Origin: Sepiola atlantica
Lineage: Eukaryota; Mollusca; Cephalopoda; Sepiida; Sepiolidae
Assembly: GCA_963556195.1 (NCBI GenBank)
Contig: OY744532.1
Coordinates: forward strand, 75,611,847 to 75,675,846
Direction: 5' to 3'
DNA length: 64,000 bases
Part shown: piece by piece, positions 34,210 through 44,784 of the stretch
Position numbering within the stretch: the stretch's first letter is position 1
Layout of the letters: each line of letters begins with the position of its first letter
The notes under the pieces: generated by a model
Told to the model about the DNA's origin: nothing
Database searches by the model: none
What the model saw: the letters and a program-made list of their open reading frames with translations, nothing else
Program-made: the position numbers and the translations under genes

Positions 34210-34765
34210 TATTACTATTATTATTAGTAGTAGTATTTTTTATACCTCTCCCTACATTCCAAGGGTTCTTCATGGTAAATTTAATGCAATTTTGGTCAAC
34301 CAGGTCAGCTTATGGGATTTCTGGCAGTTCCTTACGCTCATGTGATGATCTTCCTATATGTTTTGTTCTTTCAAATTATCTATGGCAAGTTATGTGGGTT
34401 GGTTTCCACATTCGAGGATTTTTCTTAAGATTTCGTCTGTTTTCGTCATTGCCGTTCTATGGTCTCAATCTTCGGTTTGATTACAATTTCTCTGAGTGTT
34501 TTTTCCAGGTTTGTCGGAACTGTTCCTAGTGCTCCTACGATTATTGGTATTGTAGTGATTTTCTTCATGTTTCATATTCCTTTCAGTTTTTTGGAAAGTT
34601 CAATGTATTTTCGTTTTCCTGCATCTTTGATCTTTACCTCGTGACTTGCTGGAACGGCAAAATCTATTTGGCAGGTTTTTTTCCTTATTGCTGACTATTA
34701 TCACATACGGTTTCCTTGCTTGGATGAGCTTATGTTTGCACCTCCATGTTCCAGGGTATTTTTTG
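34210..34765 (-). pseudogene. LINE-type remnant with PIIVGALGTV motif
   Basis: The minus strand reads SHEVKIKDAGKRKYIELSKK, then a stop, then ITTIPIIVGALGTV and NLEKTLREI. The K..L..EL..W....PIVVGALGT..K.L...L string is a region found downstream of the RT domain in many invertebrate retrotransposon polyproteins. The copy has stops and shifts. The exact clade is uncertain. Confidence 0.75.
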
Positions 34766-34924
34766 CTTTTCATATTCTAATCTATATAATACGTTATGGC
34801 AATTTCATGTTCATACATACGTTATCACCCTCTACCCTTTTTAAAAAGATGGGATCGCCAAAGAGCAAATTCAAAAAATTTCACCTGATGTCGCTGTTGT
34901 CGAACATGAAACTATTTTAGTTGA

Positions 34925-35228
34925 TCTATAGCAGGTTATTTATCCCTTTTGTTGCTTTCCAGCATCCTTTCCGTTCTTCGTTTGTTATGAGCGTGCTTGT
35001 TAGTCTTTGCCTCGATTACACCTCAGAAGAGATAGTCGAGGAGTTTGCAGTCGGATGCGGAGAGCGACCACAAATTCATCGACCAGTTGTGAGGAACGTG
35101 TTTTGAGCAGCCACGCCTGGGTCGTCTTGGCCTTGTGTGCAGAAGCGGACTCTTGCTGGAAGATGTAGGGGCGTCCGGCAGCGATCTCGTCCAGCAAGGT
35201 CTTCACCACGCTCCTCGGCACCTCCTGG
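34925..35228 (-). pseudogene. Mariner transposase fragment
   Basis: The minus strand reads LLDEIAAGRPYIFQQESASA then HKAKTTQAWL. This is the region of the second catalytic aspartate in mariner transposases, normally FQQDSAPAH; here the residue is E. After a shift, LLDYLF and GVIEAKTNKHAHNKRR follow, corresponding to NPLDY..WGVIEAKTN around the third catalytic aspartate. Several lesions make it inactive. No terminal repeats were traced, so element limits are unknown. Confidence 0.85.
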
Positions 35229-36295
35229 TATTTTGTTTACTTTTGTCAAGTGTCGGATTTTGCTGCAACAGCCGACCTAATTTTGCTAACGCGTAACGGC
35301 GTCACAATTAATGCACAAAAACAATATACATAGATGAAATTTGACAGGACTGATCTCCTTTTTTAAGTCCAACGGTTTGGATATCCATCGGATTCAGATG
35401 CACATACCGACAGGCATGATTAACTTTATTTAGTAGATTAGCTATACCTATTCGGCATTACCCAGGATGCAATGAACTAATTTTTAGTCTTTAATTTTTA
35501 TTTGTTTGCACATTTTTAAACCTAAGGTAGGTAATTCCAATTATATTCTTCGATTTAAAATGAGTTATCCCCCAAGCTGATTTTGACTTTTAAGTGATCA
35601 TGTAAAAATGTTTCATATTAGCAGTCATCTGAGCTAGACAGTTTTTTTGGGGGGAGGGGGGTTAAATAAATTATAATGTGTTATTATATTGAGAATAAAA
35701 TAGTACAACAAAAAAAAAATGAAAATTGGCTAGTCAGAAGCAAAGTTTGATCCGTTAGCTTATTACTATTGGGATGTGAGTTTGAAAATCCAACAAAATA
35801 ACTTTATATGTAAGATTATTCCAAGTAGAGTGTAAGATTTTAACTATTTTGTAAGAAATGCTGTTCTCAAATTATTTCGGCTATTCCAGTTGATTCCTTA
35901 TTTCTTCCTTCGGTATCAGGTCACGTGATTGCCACGTGATTTCTATATTGATAGCCAATAAGAAGTAAACATTTAAATGAACAAACCTGTCATTCTATTG
36001 GTTGATTTTCTTTTTTCCCCTTCTTGCACGATTCTGGCTTCTGCTTTTGATTTTGCAGATAATCTGTAATTTGCAAATCTGGCTTGAGCTTTAATTTCAT
36101 TAAACAATTTCAATGTTGTCTGATGTTTGAAATGTGTCTGCTTCGCTGATGAATATTGAACAGCCAAAAAACAACAAAAAAATACTCACTTCCGATTTCT
36201 TCCTTCTTCTAGATTTCTTTTCTTTATTGCATTTTTCTTTTCGTATCTTTTTTTTTTTTTTTAAACAATCTAAACATTGTTTTTTAGTCAGGCTT
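35229..36295. other. Unique stretch, nothing recognised
   Basis: It contains a G/T-rich run at 35642-35662 and a TCACGTGATTGCCACGTGAT pair of CACGTG palindromes near 35922-35941. No gene or known repeat was identified. Confidence 0.4.
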
Positions 36296-38750
36296 TTTTC
36301 TCTGTACCTCCCCATCTTTCTCTGTACCTCCCCATCTGTAACTCGCCCGATTTTCTTTCTCTGTAACTCGCCCGTCTTTCTTTCTCTATCTCTCTCTCTC
36401 TCTCTGTAACTTGCCCATCTCTCTCTGTAACTTGCCCATCTCTCTCTCTCTGTAACTTGCCCATCTCTCTCTCTCTGTAACTTGCCCATCTCTCTCTCTC
36501 TGTAACTTGCCCATCTCTCTCTCTCTGTAACTTGCCCATCTCTCTCTCTCTGTAACTTGCCCATCTCTCTCTGTAACTCCCCCATATCTCTCTCTCTCTG
36601 TAACTCCCCCATATCTCTCTCTCTGTGTAACTCCCCCATATCTCTCTCTCTGTGTAACTCCCCCATATCTCTCTCTCTGTGTAACTCCCCCATATCTCTC
36701 TCTCTGTGTAACTCCCCCATATCTCTCTCTCTCTGTGTAACTTCCCCATATCTCTCTCTCTGTATAACTTCCCCATATCTCTCTCTCTGTATAACTTCCC
36801 CATATCTCTCTCTCTGTGTAACTTCCCCATATCTCTCTCTCTGTGTAACTCCCCCATATCTCTCTCTCTGTGTAACTCCCCCATATCTCTCTCTCTGTGT
36901 AACTCCCCCATATCTCTCTCTCTGTGTAACTCCCCCATATCTCTCTCTCTCTGTGTAACTCCCCCATATCTCTCTCTCTCTGTGTAACTCCCCCATTCTC
37001 TCTCTCTCTGTGTAACTCCCCCATATCTCTCTCTCTCTGTGTAACTCCCCCATATCTCTCTCTCTCTGTGTAACTCCCCCATATCTCTCTCTCTCTCTGT
37101 AACTCTCCCATATCTCTCTCTCTCTCTCTCTGTGTAACTCCCCCATATCTCTCTCTCTCTCTGTGTAACTCCCCCATATCTCTCTCTCTCTGTGTAACTC
37201 CCCCATATCTCTCTCTCTCTGTGTAACTCCCCCATATCTCTCTCTCTCTCTCTCTGTGTAACTCCCCCATATCTCTCTGTGTGTGTAACTCCCCCATATC
37301 TCTCTGTGTGTGTAACTCCCCCATATCTCTCTGTGTGTGTAACTCCCCCATATCTCTCTGTGTGTGTAACTCCCCCATATCTCTCTGTGTGTGTAACTCC
37401 CCCATATCTCTCTGTGTGTGTAACTCCCCCATATCTCTCTGTGTGTGTAACTCCCCCATATCTCTCTGTGTGTGTAACTCCCCCATATCTCTCTGTGTGT
37501 GTAACTCCCCCATATCTCTCTGTGTGTGTAACTCCCCCATATCTCTCTGTGTGTGTAACTCCCCCATATCTCTGTGTGTGTGTAACTCCCCCATATCTCT
37601 GTGTGTGTGTAACTCCCCCATATCTCTGTGTGTGTGTAACTCCCCCATATCTCTCTCTGTGTGTAACTCCCCCATATCTCTGTGTGTGTGTAACTCCCCC
37701 ATATCTCTCTCTGTGTGTAACTCCCCCATATCTCTCTGTGTGTGTAACTCCCCCATATCTCTCTCTGTGTGTAACTCCCCCATATCTCTCTCTGTGTGTA
37801 ACTCCCCCATATCTCTCTCTGTGTGTAACTCCCCCATATCTCTCTCTGTGTGTAACTCCCCCATATCTCTCTCTGTGTGTAACTCCCCCATATCTCTCTC
37901 TGTGTGTAACTCCCCCATATCTCTCTCTGTGTGTAACTCCCCCATATCTCTCTCTGTGTGTAACTCCCCCATATCTCTCTCTGTGTGTAACTCCCCCATA
38001 TCTCTCTGTGTGTAACTCCCCCATATCTCTCTCTGTGTGTAACTCCCCCATATCTCTCTCTGTGTGTAACTCCCCCATATCTCTCTCTGTGTGTAACTCC
38101 CCCATATCTCTCTGTGTGTGTAACTCCCCCATATCTCTCTGTGTGTGTAACTCCCCCATATCTCTCTGTGTGTGTAACTCCCCCATATCTCTCTGTGTGT
38201 GTAACTCCCCCATATCTCTCTGTGTGTGTAACTCCCCCATATCTCTCTCTGTGTGTAACTCCCCCATATCTCTCTCTGTGTGTAACTCCCCCATATCTCT
38301 CTCTGTGTGTAACTCCCCCATATCTCTCTCTGTGTGTAACTCCCCCATATCTCTCTCTCTGTGTAACTCCCCCATATCTCTCTCTGTGTAACTCCCCCAT
38401 ATCTCTCTCTCTGTGTAACTCCCCCATATCTCTCTCTCTGTGTAACTCCCCCATATCTCTCTCTCTGTGTAACTCCCCCATATCTCTCTCTCTGTGTAAC
38501 TCCCACATATCTCTCTCTCTGTGTAACTCCCCCATATCTCTCTCTCTCTCTCTCTGTGTAACTCCCCCATATCTCTCTCTCTCTCTGTAACTCCCCCATA
38601 TCTCTCTCTCTCTCTCTCTCTGTGTAACTCCCCCATATCTCTCTCTCTCTCTCTCTCTGTAACTCCCCCATATCTCTCTCTCTCTCTCTCTCTGTAACTC
38701 CCCCATATCTCTCTCTCTCTCTCTCTCTGTAACTCCCCCATATCTATATA
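36296..38750. repeat. About 27-bp pyrimidine-rich minisatellite, 2.45 kb
   Basis: About 90 units are present. The typical unit is GTAACTCCCCCATATCTCTC then TGTGTGT (27 bp), with variation in the CT and GT lengths. The left edge has older variants with CTCGCCCG and CTTGCCCATC (25 bp). Because most units are a multiple of three and lack stops, open frames of up to 868 codons appear on the minus strand and 370 on the plus strand. They are artefacts of the period. Confidence 0.98.
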
Positions 38751-39254
38751 GATATATATATATATATCTGTAACTCCCACATCTCTCTTTCTCGCCTCTC
38801 TCTTCTCTCTCTGAAAGGTTATACTGACATTTTTCATGCCAAGAAATTATTTGCTTATTCTTAAGCTTTCAATTCTGGCACGCTTAAATCCACCCGTTCC
38901 CCCACCCGTTCGTGTTTCCATCAAATTTTTCAAAAAAAATGTCACCAAAGAAGAGACGAGTAATAAAGAGGTCGATTATGTGAAGCATTTTGTAATGCAA
39001 GACTAGAAAAGGCGGAAAACCTTCTGGCATTTTTCGCTGGCACAAAAATGGATTCCTTTCAAACGGATTTCCACATCAAACCATCTTTTTACATTATATT
39101 CATTTATATTTTAATACAATTGTCCCTACTTACCTTGTTCACAACTATACCTACATCTTACAGTAAACTAGTATTGGCAAGCGATGTGAGTGGTCGCGTG
39201 TGTAGAGAGACGCGTAAACCTTGAAGCTAATATAAAACTATGTTCATGTCATGC

Positions 39255-39480
39255 TACGCATGGGTGTCTGGTGCTACCAGATCAGGCTGTCTGAAGATAT
39301 CGGCTTTCTGACCCAAAATGCACCAAACATTGATGTTTTATTTTTTTCTTCTCTTTTTCAATCATGTTCTGCAAAACCAAACCAAAACACAATTTCCCTC
39401 CCCCAACCAAGCACCATGAATAAATATTTGAACTTTTTACCATACTACAACTAATGTTTCGGCATTAAATGACCCGTAAG
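39255..39480 (+). repeat. Dispersed repeat R2, 3' half
   Basis: It starts at GCTACCAGATCAGGCTGTCT and follows R2 through TGCACCAAACATTGATG and ACCAAGCACCATGAAT to AAATGACCCGTAAG. Same strand as 22555. Confidence 0.7.
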
Positions 39481-39639
39481 AAGTTGATATTCCGTAAAAC
39501 AAAACACACCAAACAAACGCATGGGTGTTTGTTTATCTAAAAGTAACCGTCAACATCATTAACTCATCGGATTTTCGTATGCAAGAAACATCAGCCTATA
39601 CAATACGTAAATGATCACCAACAGTGATATTCAAATACA

Positions 39640-39960
39640 GGAGACTTAGTTATGCTGACCTCTGAGGAAGATTTAATCTAGGCAGTATAGGGAGATGTGC
39701 GCAGAAGAGTAGACTTCGGTGGTATAGCCACGTTGAAAGAATGGAGGAGAGTTCTTGGGTTAGTAGATGTAGAACAGTTGAGGTAGCAAGTTCAGGGGAA
39801 GGCCAAAGTAAATACGGGAGGAAATAAGAATGGACTTGAGAGAAAGAGGGATAAATAAAGACCTGGCCAGAGTTGGGTTAGTTTGGAAGTCAATTTCTTA
39901 AAGCCATCCAACACATGCCAGCATGTATAATGGATGTTAAACAAAATATGATGATGGTGA
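39640..39960 (+). pseudogene. LINE 3'-end remnant, family H
   Basis: The text FGGIATLKEWRR in one frame and RRLRWYSHVERMEESSWVSR in another fits the LINE C-terminal pattern RLRW.GHV.RM. It is followed by a MDLREKGINKDLARVGLVWK block. The 3' end runs into GTTAAAC and ATGATGATGG. The same 3' end is present on the other strand at 49240-49690. Confidence 0.8.
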
Positions 39961-39967
39961 AAATCCC

Positions 39968-40000
39968 CTGAAGAAGGCTGGACTGCACATGAGCCGAAAC
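39968..40000 (+). ncRNA. Hammerhead-like core
   Basis: CTGAAGA (39968-39974), A, GGCT (39976-39979), a 12-nt loop, AGCC (39992-39995), GAAAC (39996-40000), then GTAG. The stem is perfect and differs from those of 7409 and 18002. It directly follows LINE family H's 3' end. Confidence 0.5.
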
Positions 40001-40236
40001 GTAGTATGAATATAAGTATCAAGATTGATGAGGACAATAGTTTAAAGAACAACACGGCCAATGATAACTCCTTGTACCAAAATATTGAGATAAAAATTTA
40101 AAGCATTACTTTTAAAAAGTCCAACTTAAATACAATCTTAAACTAACAAGATTAAAATATTCTGAAAACCAATGCGTCTCTGAATTAATAACTATATATA
40201 TATATATATACTAAAGCTGAATAACTGTTTATATAT

Positions 40237-40636
40237 ATTCCATGATAAATGCCAGTATACTGAAATCATATGCCCTTAATAGGGTTAAGATGAAAATTCA
40301 TATACACTAAATGTACAAAAGCAAGGAAATTCCCAAATTTTTACACTTTTATTGTCATTAATTAAGGGTATGACTACATATCAACCAAACCATTTCATTA
40401 TCACATCACTACTGTATAAATCTCTATGCATGATTGGATGAAGTGTGTGAGGTGCGCTGAAGAAAAATTCCTACCAGTAAAATACATAGCCTGTTGTGCT
40501 CGCATACCCTTAATGACAATAAAAGCGTAAAATTTGGGAATTTCCTTTCTTTTGTACATTTAGTGTATATGAATTTTCATCTTAACCCTATTAAGGGCAT
40601 ATGATTTCAGTATACTGGCATTTTTCATGGAATATC
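40237..40636. repeat. Large foldback with about 135-bp arms
   Basis: The left arm 40237-40371 and right arm 40502-40636 are complementary over nearly all of their length (for example GCCAGTATACTGAAATCATA against TATGATTTCAGTATACTGGC). The loop is 130 bp and contains CTGAAGA without a recognisable stem II. It is the longest duplex-forming structure near the FoxN exon (650 bp upstream). Confidence 0.9.
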
Positions 40637-40814
40637 ACTACTTTTGTAAATGCTATGCCTCAATACAATGGTCATTTTTAAGGTTTTTTGGAATTTTCTG
40701 GAAAACTAAGGTATATGGTAAACTGAAATTAAAATGCCATCAACTAGACCCTAGAACCTCTATCTCTGCCAAAAATCAGCTGAATCCATCAAATAGTTGA
40801 TGAGATACAGGGTG

Positions 40815-40846
40815 GCACATACGTACGTACGTACGTACGTACAGAT
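40815..40846. repeat. TACG microsatellite
   Basis: ACGTACGTACGTACGTACGT is a CpG-rich tetranucleotide run in an otherwise CpG-poor stretch. Confidence 0.9.
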
Positions 40847-40894
40847 AACATGATTTCATGATTGAACTTTCTGGATATCTGGGTTACCTTTATT

Positions 40895-41015
40895 CCCTAT
40901 TTTCTATCTTCCTTTCCCCCTTTTCTATCTTCCTTTCCACCCTTTCTATCTTCCTTTCCACCCTTTCTATCTTCCTTTCCACCCTTTCTATCTTCCTTTC
41001 CACCCTTTCTATCTC
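40895..41015. repeat. 19-bp pyrimidine-rich repeat upstream of the FoxN exon
   Basis: Six or so copies of TCTATCTTCCTTTCCACCC lie about 250-370 bp before the exon. They end in related CT-rich sequence. The two open frames here are by-products. Confidence 0.9.
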
Positions 41016-41239
41016 CCCTATCTCTCTTCCTATCTCCCCTTTTTTATATGACTCTCCTTTGTTTTTATATGACTCTCTCCCCTTCCTTCTCTTTCCTCTT
41101 TTTTATGACTCTCACTGATTTTATTCAGTTCTAATGTTGTCTATGAACAAAAAAAAAACAAAAAAGAATAGTTAGATCATTCTATTTGATTTTTTTTCTT
41201 GTATAAATAGTTTTAAAATAATTCATACATTTTAATCTT

Positions 41240-41263
41240 ATTACATTTCTTCTTTTTCCACAG
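41240..41263 (+). promoter_or_regulatory. Splice acceptor of the FoxN2/3 exon
   Basis: A pyrimidine tract with CATTTCTTCTTTTTCCACAG ends at 41263, directly before GGGGCTGATATATGGCCC. This is a strong 3' splice site, so the exon starts at 41264 and transcription comes from further upstream. Confidence 0.8.
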
Positions 41264-41889
41264 GGGCTGATATATGGCCCATGGCGACCATGGCCACTGG
41301 CCGAAGCATGGACGAGAGTGATGCTTCAATGCGGCAACGACTGGTGAACAGCCTGAGTCAAAGTTTCCCAGGCAGTGCACTGTCGCGGGCCCTTAATTGT
41401 ATGGACTCTGACTCTGAGGAGATGAAGACTGACCCCCTAAGCAATAGCTGTTTCTCAGAGCTGCGCCTAGTGAAAGGGGAGATGGATGACGACGACGAAC
41501 TAACGAGCCTTGCCTGGCTCCAGGATACAAATCTAATCAAGAACATAAATGCCGGTGAGGTGGATGAACAGTTTGCCGACGAGGAAGGGCAGAAAGAAAA
41601 CGGAGATATACGGACAGTTACCCCTGCCTCAGCCCCTGTTCACCCACCCCACGTACCATACAACCCCCAAAAACATATCAATAGCAAACCCCCATATTCT
41701 TTCAGCTGTTTGATTTTCATGGCTATTGAGGATTCGCCCCAAAAGAGCTTACCCGTCAAGGACATTTACTCGTGGATTTTAAAAAACTTTCCGTACTTTC
41801 TCAATGCACCGACAGGTTGGAAAAATTCTGTACGACATAATTTGTCGTTGAACAAGTGTTTCAAAAAAGTGGAAAAGGATAAAGGACAG
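41264..41889 (+). CDS. FoxN2/3: Forkhead transcription factor FoxN2/3, first coding exon (partial)
   Basis: This is a nuclear DNA-binding protein of the FoxN2/N3 (CHES1) group, known as a transcriptional repressor in animals. ATG at 41281 gives 203 codons before the donor. Met4 (41290) sits in a better start context, ACCATGG, so either may start. The 17 bp before the first ATG are open in frame, and an upstream coding exon cannot be excluded. Residues 66-81 carry an acidic motif ([13 protein letters not shown]) shared with FOXN3. The forkhead begins near residue 135 ([16 protein letters not shown]). It includes [17 protein letters not shown] and the recognition helix [16 protein letters not shown] (179-194). 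The exon stops at KKVEKDKGQ, phase 0, where vertebrate FOXN3 also has an intron as I recall. The wing must be on a later exon not seen here. No lesions; codon use is balanced and GC-richer than its surroundings. Confidence 0.95.
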
Positions 41890-41898
41890 GTGAGTCGA
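41890..41898 (+). promoter_or_regulatory. Splice donor of the FoxN2/3 exon
   Basis: The exon ends GGACAG and the intron starts GTGAGTCGA, a consensus 5' splice site. Reading past it gives 27 non-forkhead codons ending at 41973, which are intronic. Confidence 0.92.
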
Positions 41899-42530
41899 AA
41901 CTTCACACTTTTCCTTTTTTTGTCATATTTTTGTTTGTGCATCTGGGACCAAATGGGCTATGTAACATTATGAGGAGCTGTTGATGACCCCCATGGTGCG
42001 TTCTCCTCTATCCCCACGGTTTGTCCACTTTGTTGACAGGATTTATGTTTCCATCTCCTCTCTCCATTAAAAAAAAAAAAATCAAAAGCCCATCTTTGGG
42101 GTTTAATTGTTCTTCATTCAGAATATACATGGAGGAGGTAGGAGTTGTCTAATGACAACTCCTACCTACTCCCCCAGAAGGAGAAGGGAGAAGCTATCTG
42201 AAAGCCCAACTGCACTCTCTGGTGGTTCAGACGAAAAAAAACCAATTCTTTCTACCAATTTGCCACATTCATTTCCTATGCCAGTGACGTCACAGCCAGG
42301 CCACATCGTAGCCTTCGTCTACCTATCTAATTTGTTACCCTACATTGAAATTTACCGTACTAATTCCATTTTTACACACTTACCGTCTCTAATATTGCTA
42401 CACGGGTAATTCACTAATACTTCAAGTTAGCTGCTGCTAGTGTTTGGATGATATTGTAATGTTATGTGGCAGTAATAAACCGTTTAAAATGTTCTATGGC
42501 CAATTCTTTCAAACCCACCAGATGACCTTT
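41899..42530. other. Start of the FoxN2/3 downstream intron
   Basis: No further forkhead exon was recognised. The frame at 42107-42409 has no FoxN-like text or other known pattern. An A-rich run lies at 42069-42081. Confidence 0.5.
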
Positions 42531-42539
42531 CACCTTTAT

Positions 42540-42830
42540 TGACAGAAAATAGTGTCTTTTTTGTTTTTTATAAAAGTCGCTCCAGACAAGGCATGAAGCC
42601 ACTTGATGTAAGGAGCTAAAAATAAATAAATACTACTTCAAGGTAAAAAAACTAACCAACGATAAGTGTTAGGTGGATAGATTCTGACCCCCCCTCCCCC
42701 CAAAAAACAGCAATTCTTCCCCCTTTGTCAGAAACATCGCCCATGGAATGTGAAGACTAAAGGACAAAATGAGGGAAGTGAGAGTTACGAGGCTGCCAAA
42801 AGTAAACACAGTGTCCACTTTCTAGTCTCC
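42540..42830 (+). repeat. Dispersed repeat R3, copy 1
   Basis: Landmarks are TCCAGACAAGGCATGAAGCC, ACTTGATGTAAGGAGC, CAGAAACATCGCCCATGG and TTACGAGGCTGCC. A same-strand copy at 45495-45735 matches along about 240 bp. No frame. Confidence 0.8.
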
Positions 42831-43407
42831 TTGTTAAAACGTGTAGGTAAGCGACTGAATGAGTAGTGGCAATGGTGGTAGTCATAGTGGATGTATATTA
42901 GCAGATTTTGACGTCTTTCACTTCTGTTTTTAATGATAGAGATTGTAATAGTTAATAATGACAGAACACAATCATTTGAGGTATAATAATTCTTTGGGGG
43001 GGGGGATACTTTTATTTTTACAGTATGCATAATATCCTGTGGGTCTTAATCCCCCCACCCCCTTTGAGGGTAGGGGGATAGAGCAGCTGTCCAAAACGTG
43101 ACTTCTCTCTTTCACTGTTCAGAAACAAAAAAAAAAAAAAAGATTTTATCAGCTTATGGTACAATATCGCTTGACGAATAGAGAGATATGCACAACATAA
43201 ACAGGCTTTTCTTTTTTTATACCAAAGCATAATACTTTCAGGGTTATGATTATCGCTTACGTGATCATGTCTGTGTGAGGAAGCCCGAATCACACAAAGC
43301 AATGTTTTCCAATTCAGATTTTATTTTATGTTCCATATTTAAACGATCTCTTCATATTTGCACTTTCTGCATTTGATGAGACTATATGCATGTGTTTTAC
43401 AAGCCCT

Positions 43408-43437
43408 CCGGAAGATGACTCAAAAGTAAGTCGAAAG
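43408..43437 (+). ncRNA. Degenerate hammerhead-like core
   Basis: CCGGAAGA (43408-43415), T, GACT (43417-43420), an 8-nt loop, AGTC (43429-43432), GAAAG (43433-43437). The stem is intact but the CTGANGA block is altered. It may be a PLE end relic. Confidence 0.35.
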
Positions 43438-43859
43438 CTAGAAAAATAAAGTCCAAGACAAGAATTTTGGAAATTTTATTTACTTTACACTCGGACATTC
43501 GAAAGTTTGTTAGAATTTTGGAAGGAATGATTGCCAGATCAAATATTCCACAAATACATATATATAATGTATATCTAGGCAGCATCTTCTCTTGCAGGCA
43601 AGTATTGTTGAATATAAGAGACAACTCATGTCTAGATATCCTTTCAATAGTCCGAATTAGAATCTGTTTCGGAGGGGAATTGGCTGATGAATTTGCCATA
43701 ATTTGCATTTGTCTCCCAAGTACTTTTGGACCCATCGGGGGAATAAGGTTAATCAGGTCTAGACCATGTGTTAGTATTTATAGAAGGTTTTTGGCAGGAA
43801 TTATGTACTAAGTGCGAAACTATATTGGAGCTATAAACACACACACACATATATATATA

Positions 43860-44258
43860 CAGGGTGGGCCAAAATAAGGGTCCTATCTTTAAATTTGAAT
43901 AACTTAAATTTGAATAACTTGAATTTGAATAACTTCCACAAAATAAAAGTTAAACTCACCAAACTTTATGTGTGTGTAGACTGACCCTTCCGAGATTTTT
44001 TGAAATAAACAAAACAAATTTTAGCCGAAAAACACTTCTTAAAACTTACAAAAACTAAGTATTGTTTTTTACACTGTTTTGAGTTTTTTAAGCAAAAATA
44101 ATGTTTTCTAAATGAGGGTACGTTCCTTAGGGCTAATACGGCTCATGCTTGCTTCGGAAGGGGTCCTTTACTTATTCTAAAAAAAAAAATATAAAAAAAT
44201 CAATAAATAAAAAAGTTATGAATTTTTAAAAATAGGACCCTTATTTTTGCCCACCCTG
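43860..44258. mobile_element. Mariner-type MITE with TA duplication
   Basis: The left end CAGGGTGGGCCAAAATAAGG then GTCCTAT is mirrored by ATAGGACCC then TTATTTTTGCCCACCCTG at the right end. That is 27 of 28 matching, and TA lies outside both ends (43858-43859 and 44259-44260). The 399-bp interior has no transposase. TA targets and these ends are features of the Tc1/mariner superfamily. The helper transposase is not in the window; the fragment at 35 kb cannot be linked to it from sequence. Confidence 0.93.
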
Positions 44259-44293
44259 TATATAATGTGAAGACAGGCTACGATAAAAACATA

Positions 44294-44530
44294 ATAGACC
44301 AGATTAAACATGCACAACTTTTTTTCTTTTTCTTTCTTTTTTCTTTTTTTTTTTTTTTTCTTTTCTTAAATGAAACATTTATTTCATATTTCGGTTCCAA
44401 ACAAACCTTCATCAGTGAATAGACATTGTTTTTTCTTTTTCATCCTTTGTTTGAAACCAAAATATATATATGAAATAAATGTTTCATTTAAAAAGAAAAA
44501 AAGTCTTGAGTCTTTAATCTGGTCTATTAA
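44294..44530. repeat. Foldback with hammerhead-like core on the minus strand
   Basis: Outer ends TAATAGACCAGATTAAA and TTTAATCTGGTCTATTA are complementary, as are AAATGAAACATTTATTTCAT and ATGAAATAAATGTTTCATTT. The motif at 44389-44414 lies at the inner edge of the left arm. A polypyrimidine run expanded in the left arm makes the arms unequal. Confidence 0.85.
44389..44414 (-). ncRNA. Hammerhead-like core, intact CTGATGA
   Basis: On the minus strand: CTGATGA, A, GGTT, TGTTTGG, AACC, GAAA. The CTGANGA and GAAA blocks are both exact and the four-pair stem is perfect. It is the best-conserved core in the window together with that at 11155. Confidence 0.55.
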
Positions 44531-44597
44531 GTATTCAAGTTCAAATATATTTACATAATGAGCACAAAACCAACATTTTTTCAAAAGTACTTAATAC

Positions 44598-44764
44598 AAA
44601 TAAACATTGATGTCAGCCAACACCAATTAATTTGTGTTTCGATGCCAGCCGTGTCTCAAGACTGAGATATATATATATATATGACTTTTTATATCAGTCT
44701 TGACGAGATGCAGCTGATGTAGAAACACAAATTAATTAGTGTCAGTTGACATCGATGTTTATTC
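44598..44764. repeat. Foldback with about 68-bp arms around a TA tract
   Basis: AACATTGATGTCAGCCAACA and AATTAATTTGTGTTTCGATG on the left are matched by GAAACACAAATTAATT and GTTGACATCGATGTTTATT on the right. On the right arm TTGACGAGATG...GAAAC may be another eroded hammerhead core. The arms differ by several substitutions. Confidence 0.8.
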
Positions 44765-44784
44765 AATTTTATATTATATATATA

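Noticed and set aside
36100..38706. 868-codon minus-strand open frame and overlapping frames of 370-849 codons
   Set aside because: They lie in a 27-bp minisatellite whose period is a multiple of three and which lacks stops. Several overlapping frames are equally long on both strands, which no real gene would show.
41890..41973. C-terminal 27 codons of the FoxN frame
   Set aside because: They follow a consensus splice donor, do not continue the forkhead wing, and look like intron.
42107..42409. 100-codon frame downstream of the FoxN exon as the next FoxN exon
   Set aside because: The text does not resemble the forkhead wing (no GSLW-like block) and lacks a convincing acceptor in phase 0.
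43397..43811. Overlapping 112- and 114-codon frames on opposite strands
   Set aside because: No known domain; the region includes a degenerate hammerhead-like motif and is likelier a retroelement end.
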